From Lactobacillus sp. HBUAS51381 (GTDB lineage: Bacteria > Bacillota > Bacilli > Lactobacillales > Lactobacillaceae), in NCBI RefSeq assembly GCF_012641095.1, contig NZ_JAAVSC010000008.1:33194-97193 (forward strand): a stretch of 64,000 nucleotides of DNA, in the 5' to 3' direction. Position 1 is the first letter of the stretch. Every line of letters begins with the position of its first letter. The notes below the pieces were generated by a model. That model did not search any database. It saw nothing but the letters and a program-made list of their open reading frames with translations, and had not been told where the DNA came from. Shown piece after piece: positions 61,110-64,000 of the stretch. The position numbers and the translations under genes were made by a program.

Positions 61110-61429
61110 ATTGGTCTAGTTTAGGGATTAGCATAACACGAACATTATCCGGGCGTATCCTTATATTGGTATAATTTATTTGAATGAAAAAGCCACCGTA
61201 AATAAGCCCGCAACTGGCAATTAAGTCAGGCGGGACAAGGATTTGTTAAGAGGTTCGACTTTTTCGTAAATTGATACGGTCCAATTGTCAAAAAGGTTGA
61301 CTTTTATTTAAAAAGCGTTATTATGATAGTTGTAAAAAGCATCCCGGTAGTCATTACGAGATAAATTTTACGTTAAGTTCTATCAACTAGATTGTGCAGT
61401 TACAAATTCAAAGAAGGAGTGTTAATTAC
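61110..61429 (+). promoter_or_regulatory. Phosphoketolase control region
   Basis: No gene in these 320 bases. TTGACT (61297-61302) and TATTAT (61319-61324), 16 apart, form the probable promoter. GTCAA-AAAGG-TTGAC (61287-61301) is a dyad over the -35 and a candidate operator for the neighbouring GntR protein. An extended -10 TGGTATAAT (61167-61175) may be a second promoter, and CCCGC/GCGGG pairs around 61208-61236. The leader is about 100 bases. Confidence 0.5.
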
Positions 61430-63814
61430 ATGGCAAATGCAGACTTCGACTCCAAGAGTTACTTGGAAGGCGTTGACAAGTACTGGCGTGCAGCAAACTA
61501 CTTATCAGTAGGTCAGTTATTCTTGCGTGACAACCCATTATTGAAGCGTGACTTAACCTCTGATGACGTGAAGATCAAGCCAATTGGACACTGGGGGACC
61601 ATTGTTTCTCAAAACTTTATCTATGCTCACTTAAACCGGGCAATCTTAAAGTACAACCTGAATATGTTCTACATTGAAGGTTCAGGTCACGGTGGCCAAG
61701 TTATGGTTTCTAACTCATATCTTGATGGTAGCTACAGTGAAATTTATCCAAACATTTCTCAAGACGAAGAAGGCTTGAAGCGTTTATTCAAGCAATTCTC
61801 CTTCCCAGGTGGCGTGGCTTCCCATGCCGCACCTGAAACGCCAGGTTCTATCCACGAAGGTGGGGAACTTGGTTACAGCCTGTCACACGGTACTGGTGCC
61901 ATCTTAGACAACCCAGACGTGATCGCCGCTGTTGAAATTGGTGATGGGGAATCCGAAACTGGCCCACTGGCAGCTTCATGGTTCTCTGACAAGTTTATCA
62001 ACCCAATCAAAGATGGTGCGGTTCTGCCAATCATCAACATGAACGGGTTCAAGATCTCTAACCCAACCATCCTATCACGGATGTCCGACGAAGACTTAAC
62101 CAAGTACTTCGAAGGAATGGGTTGGGACCCTCACTTTGTTGAAATCGACGTCGGCGACACCGACTACATGCGGGTTCACGAAGACATGGCTAAGACGATG
62201 GACGAAGTCATCACGAAGATTAAGGCTATCCAAAAGCATGCTCGTGAAAACAACGATGATTCATTGCCTAACTGGCCAATGATTATCTTCCGTTCACCTA
62301 AGGGCTGGACTGGTCCTAAGGCTGACTTGGATGGTAACCCAATTGAAGGCTCATTCCGTGCTCACCAAGTGCCAATTCCTGTTGCCGCTGGCGATATGGA
62401 ACACGCCGACATGTTGGTTAACTGGTTGAAGTCTTACAAGCCAGAAGAACTCTTCAATGAAGACGGTTCTGTTAAGCAAGAAGTCCGTGACATGGCACCT
62501 AAGGGTGAACAACGGATGGCCATGAACCCAATCACTAATGGTGGGATCAAGCCACAACCATTGAAGCTCCCTGACTACAAGAAGTACGCCGTGGACACGA
62601 CTGAACATGGCAAGACGATTGCCCAAGACATGTTGGTTTGGTCCAAGTACTTGGCCGACACCATGAAGTTGAACCCAGATTCCTTCCGTGCCTTTGGTCC
62701 TGATGAATCCAAGTCTAACCGGCTTTACGCTATGCTGGACTACGGGAAGCGTCAATGGATGGAAGACATCAAGGAACCTAACGATGAAAACATGGCACAT
62801 GAAGGCCGGGTCATCGATTCTCAACTGTCCGAACACCAAGCTGAAGGTTGGTTGGAAGGTTACGTTCTGACTGGTCGTCATGGCTTCTTCGCTACCTACG
62901 AATCATTCGGTCGGGTCGTGGATTCCATGTTAACCCAACACTTCAAGTGGTTACGTAAGGCTGCGGAACAAGAATGGCGTCATGATTACCCATCCTTGAA
63001 CTTCGTTGACACGTCAACTGTCTTCCAGCAAGACCACAACGGTTACACCCACCAAGATCCTGGGATGTTGACCCACATGGCCGAAAAGAAGCCAGCCTTT
63101 ATCCGTGAATACTTGCCAGCCGATGCCAACACCTTGTTAGCCGTTGGTGACGTTGCTTTCCGGAGCCGCGAAAAGATTAACATCATCGTTACTTCCAAGC
63201 ACCCACGTCCACAATGGTTCTCCATTGATGAAGCCACGAACCTGGTTCACAATGGGTTGGGCTACATTGACTGGGCTTCTACGGACCAAGGTCAAGAACC
63301 TGACGTTGTCTTCGCTGCCGCTGGTACCGAACCAACTTGGGAATCCTTAGCCGCAATCTCATTGTTGCATGATGAATTCCCAGAAATGAAGATTCGCTTC
63401 ATCAACGTGGTTGACCTGTTGAAGTTGCGTTCTCCTAAGTTGGACCCTCGTGGGATTTCCGACGAAGAATTCGACCGTCTGTTTACGACAGACAAGCCAG
63501 TTATCTTCGCCTTCCACGGTTTCGAAGGTTTGATCAAGGACTTGTTCTTCGATCGTCACAACCACAACCTTCACGTTCATGGTTACCGTGAAAACGGGGA
63601 CATTACCACGCCATTTGACATGCGTGTCCTGAACCACTTGGATCGTTACCACTTGGCTAAGGAAGCCGTTGATGATATCGATGAATATGCCATTAAGGGC
63701 GCCTACTTCGCACAACGGATGGACGACATGGTTGCTAAGCACAATGCTTACATCCGTGAAGTCGGAACCGATTTGCCAGAAGTTAACGCTTGGCAATGGA
63801 AGCCATTGAAGTAA
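61430..63814 (+). CDS. xpkA: Phosphoketolase
   Basis: The 794-residue thiamine diphosphate enzyme splits xylulose 5-phosphate (and possibly fructose 6-phosphate) to acetyl phosphate and glyceraldehyde 3-phosphate; it is the key enzyme of heterofermentation. Characteristic parts are [19 protein letters not shown], the cofactor motif [20 protein letters not shown] and [22 protein letters not shown] 61430 follows AAGGAG at 10 bases. The codon bias is the strongest in the window. Xylulose 5-phosphate can come from 6-phosphogluconate made by gntK/gnd; acetyl phosphate goes to AckA or, through acetyl-CoA, to AdhE. Confidence 0.97.
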   Translation: MANADFDSKSYLEGVDKYWRAANYLSVGQLFLRDNPLLKRDLTSDDVKIKPIGHWGTIVSQNFIYAHLNRAILKYNLNMFYIEGSGHGGQVMVSNSYLDGSYSEIYPNISQDEEGLKRLFKQFSFPGGVASHAAPETPGSIHEGGELGYSLSHGTGAILDNPDVIAAVEIGDGESETGPLAASWFSDKFINPIKDGAVLPIINMNGFKISNPTILSRMSDEDLTKYFEGMGWDPHFVEIDVGDTDYMRVHEDMAKTMDEVITKIKAIQKHARENNDDSLPNWPMIIFRSPKGWTGPKADLDGNPIEGSFRAHQVPIPVAAGDMEHADMLVNWLKSYKPEELFNEDGSVKQEVRDMAPKGEQRMAMNPITNGGIKPQPLKLPDYKKYAVDTTEHGKTIAQDMLVWSKYLADTMKLNPDSFRAFGPDESKSNRLYAMLDYGKRQWMEDIKEPNDENMAHEGRVIDSQLSEHQAEGWLEGYVLTGRHGFFATYESFGRVVDSMLTQHFKWLRKAAEQEWRHDYPSLNFVDTSTVFQQDHNGYTHQDPGMLTHMAEKKPAFIREYLPADANTLLAVGDVAFRSREKINIIVTSKHPRPQWFSIDEATNLVHNGLGYIDWASTDQGQEPDVVFAAAGTEPTWESLAAISLLHDEFPEMKIRFINVVDLLKLRSPKLDPRGISDEEFDRLFTTDKPVIFAFHGFEGLIKDLFFDRHNHNLHVHGYRENGDITTPFDMRVLNHLDRYHLAKEAVDDIDEYAIKGAYFAQRMDDMVAKHNAYIREVGTDLPEVNAWQWKPLK

Positions 63815-63853
63815 TCCTCGGATTACCGATCTGGTAATTAATCTGATTTAAAT

Positions 63854-63898
63854 AAGAGCACTACCTTGGCTTGTTTACGCCGAGGTAGTGCTCTTTTA
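63854..63898 (+). terminator. Intrinsic terminator of phosphoketolase
   Basis: AAGAGCACTACCTTGGC pairs with GCCGAGGTAGTGCTCTT, followed by TTTT. A group II intron starts a few bases behind it. Confidence 0.9.
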
Positions 63899-63901
63899 GT
63901 C

Positions 63902-64000
63902 GTGCGCCCGGCATGGGCGCTAACTAGGCGGTGAAAATCCGCTGTGGGCCGTAGTAGTCGGAACCACGAGCCGAAGGCAAAGGTGTCCATCGCGAGGTGG
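63902..64000 (+). mobile_element. Group II intron, 5' end (probably class C), cut by window edge
   Basis: The sequence from GTGCGCCCGGCATGGGCG (63902) on has the layout of the domain I start of bacterial group II introns: the 5' GTGYG, a GGTGAAAATCC stem partner of GCGG/CCGC, and CAAAGGTGTCCATCGCGAGG near 63981. This runs parallel to the Oceanobacillus iheyensis class C intron, which begins GUGUGCCCGGCAUGGGUG and has CAAGGGUGUCCGUGGCGA further on. The position right after a terminator hairpin is the known target preference of class C introns. The intron-encoded reverse transcriptase and the 3' end lie outside the window. Confidence 0.8.

Noticed and set aside
61297..61327. TATGAT (61322-61327) as -10 of the phosphoketolase promoter
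   Set aside because: It would be 19 bases from TTGACT; TATTAT at 61319 gives the better 16-base spacing also seen before uxuB.
1..64000. tRNA, rRNA, CRISPR arrays, prophage or transposase genes
   Set aside because: No cloverleaf, repeat-spacer pattern, integrase or transposase was seen on reading the gaps; the only mobile element is the intron at the right edge.

Overview
The window looks like the chromosome of a heterofermentative Lactobacillaceae species, most likely of the Levilactobacillus (L. brevis) group. The grounds are a full phosphoketolase gene, a fused AdhE, three short secreted Apf/LysM-type wall proteins, small genes separated by intrinsic terminators, and no transposase, tRNA, rRNA or CRISPR array. 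The species is an inference from gene content, not from a marker gene. The window starts inside an ABC-F ATPase gene and ends inside the 5' end of a group II intron.

Layout. 1-13.8 kb is housekeeping and transport: DHA2 efflux, MATE, AEC carrier, CNNM/HlyC-type protein, Hsp20 with CIRCE- and CtsR-like sites, aldo/keto reductase, a CtpE/Exp7-like P-type ATPase, DUF1836 protein, membrane-anchored glycerophosphodiesterase. 14-17.4 kb holds adhE (with CcpA- and Rex-like sites) and a flavodoxin. 17.6-20.2 kb holds three related secreted proteins whose promoters share an identical array of 11-bp-spaced WalR-like hexamers. 20.5 kb carries an intergenic element able to fold into a closed multi-hairpin structure, followed by ackA. 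22.3-26.3 kb is an ABC exporter divergent from its TetR regulator and an HD-domain hydrolase.

26.4-54.1 kb is the main accessory block, a hexuronate and gluconate island: uxuB, an aldose-epimerase-like gene, a 2-hydroxyacid dehydrogenase, gntK, gnd, then GH31-GPH transporter-uxaC1, glpF, a second GH31, a GntR/FCD (UxuR-type) regulator, kduI-uxuA-kdgK, a LacI regulator, and GPH transporter-uxaE-uxaC2. Together these give galacturonate -> tagaturonate -> fructuronate -> mannonate -> KDG -> KDPG and glucuronate -> fructuronate. No KDPG aldolase gene and no kduD lie in the window. Two repeated operator motifs can be read, one probably for the GntR protein (consensus ACTRRTATAYYAGT) and one probably for the LacI protein (core TGTTAACGTG), together with cre sites. 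The pairing of a GH31 glycosidase and a GPH symporter with uxaC under these sites suggests uptake and cleavage of a uronate-containing glycoside.

54-64 kb holds a CAT-fold acyltransferase, an unlisted-size secreted 57-residue peptide gene, a second DHA2 transporter, a lipoprotein GH46 chitosanase, an orphan Phd/YefM-type antitoxin, a membrane metalloprotease-like protein, ybaK, a GntR/UTRA regulator, and phosphoketolase. A group II intron begins directly behind the phosphoketolase terminator, the location preferred by class C introns.
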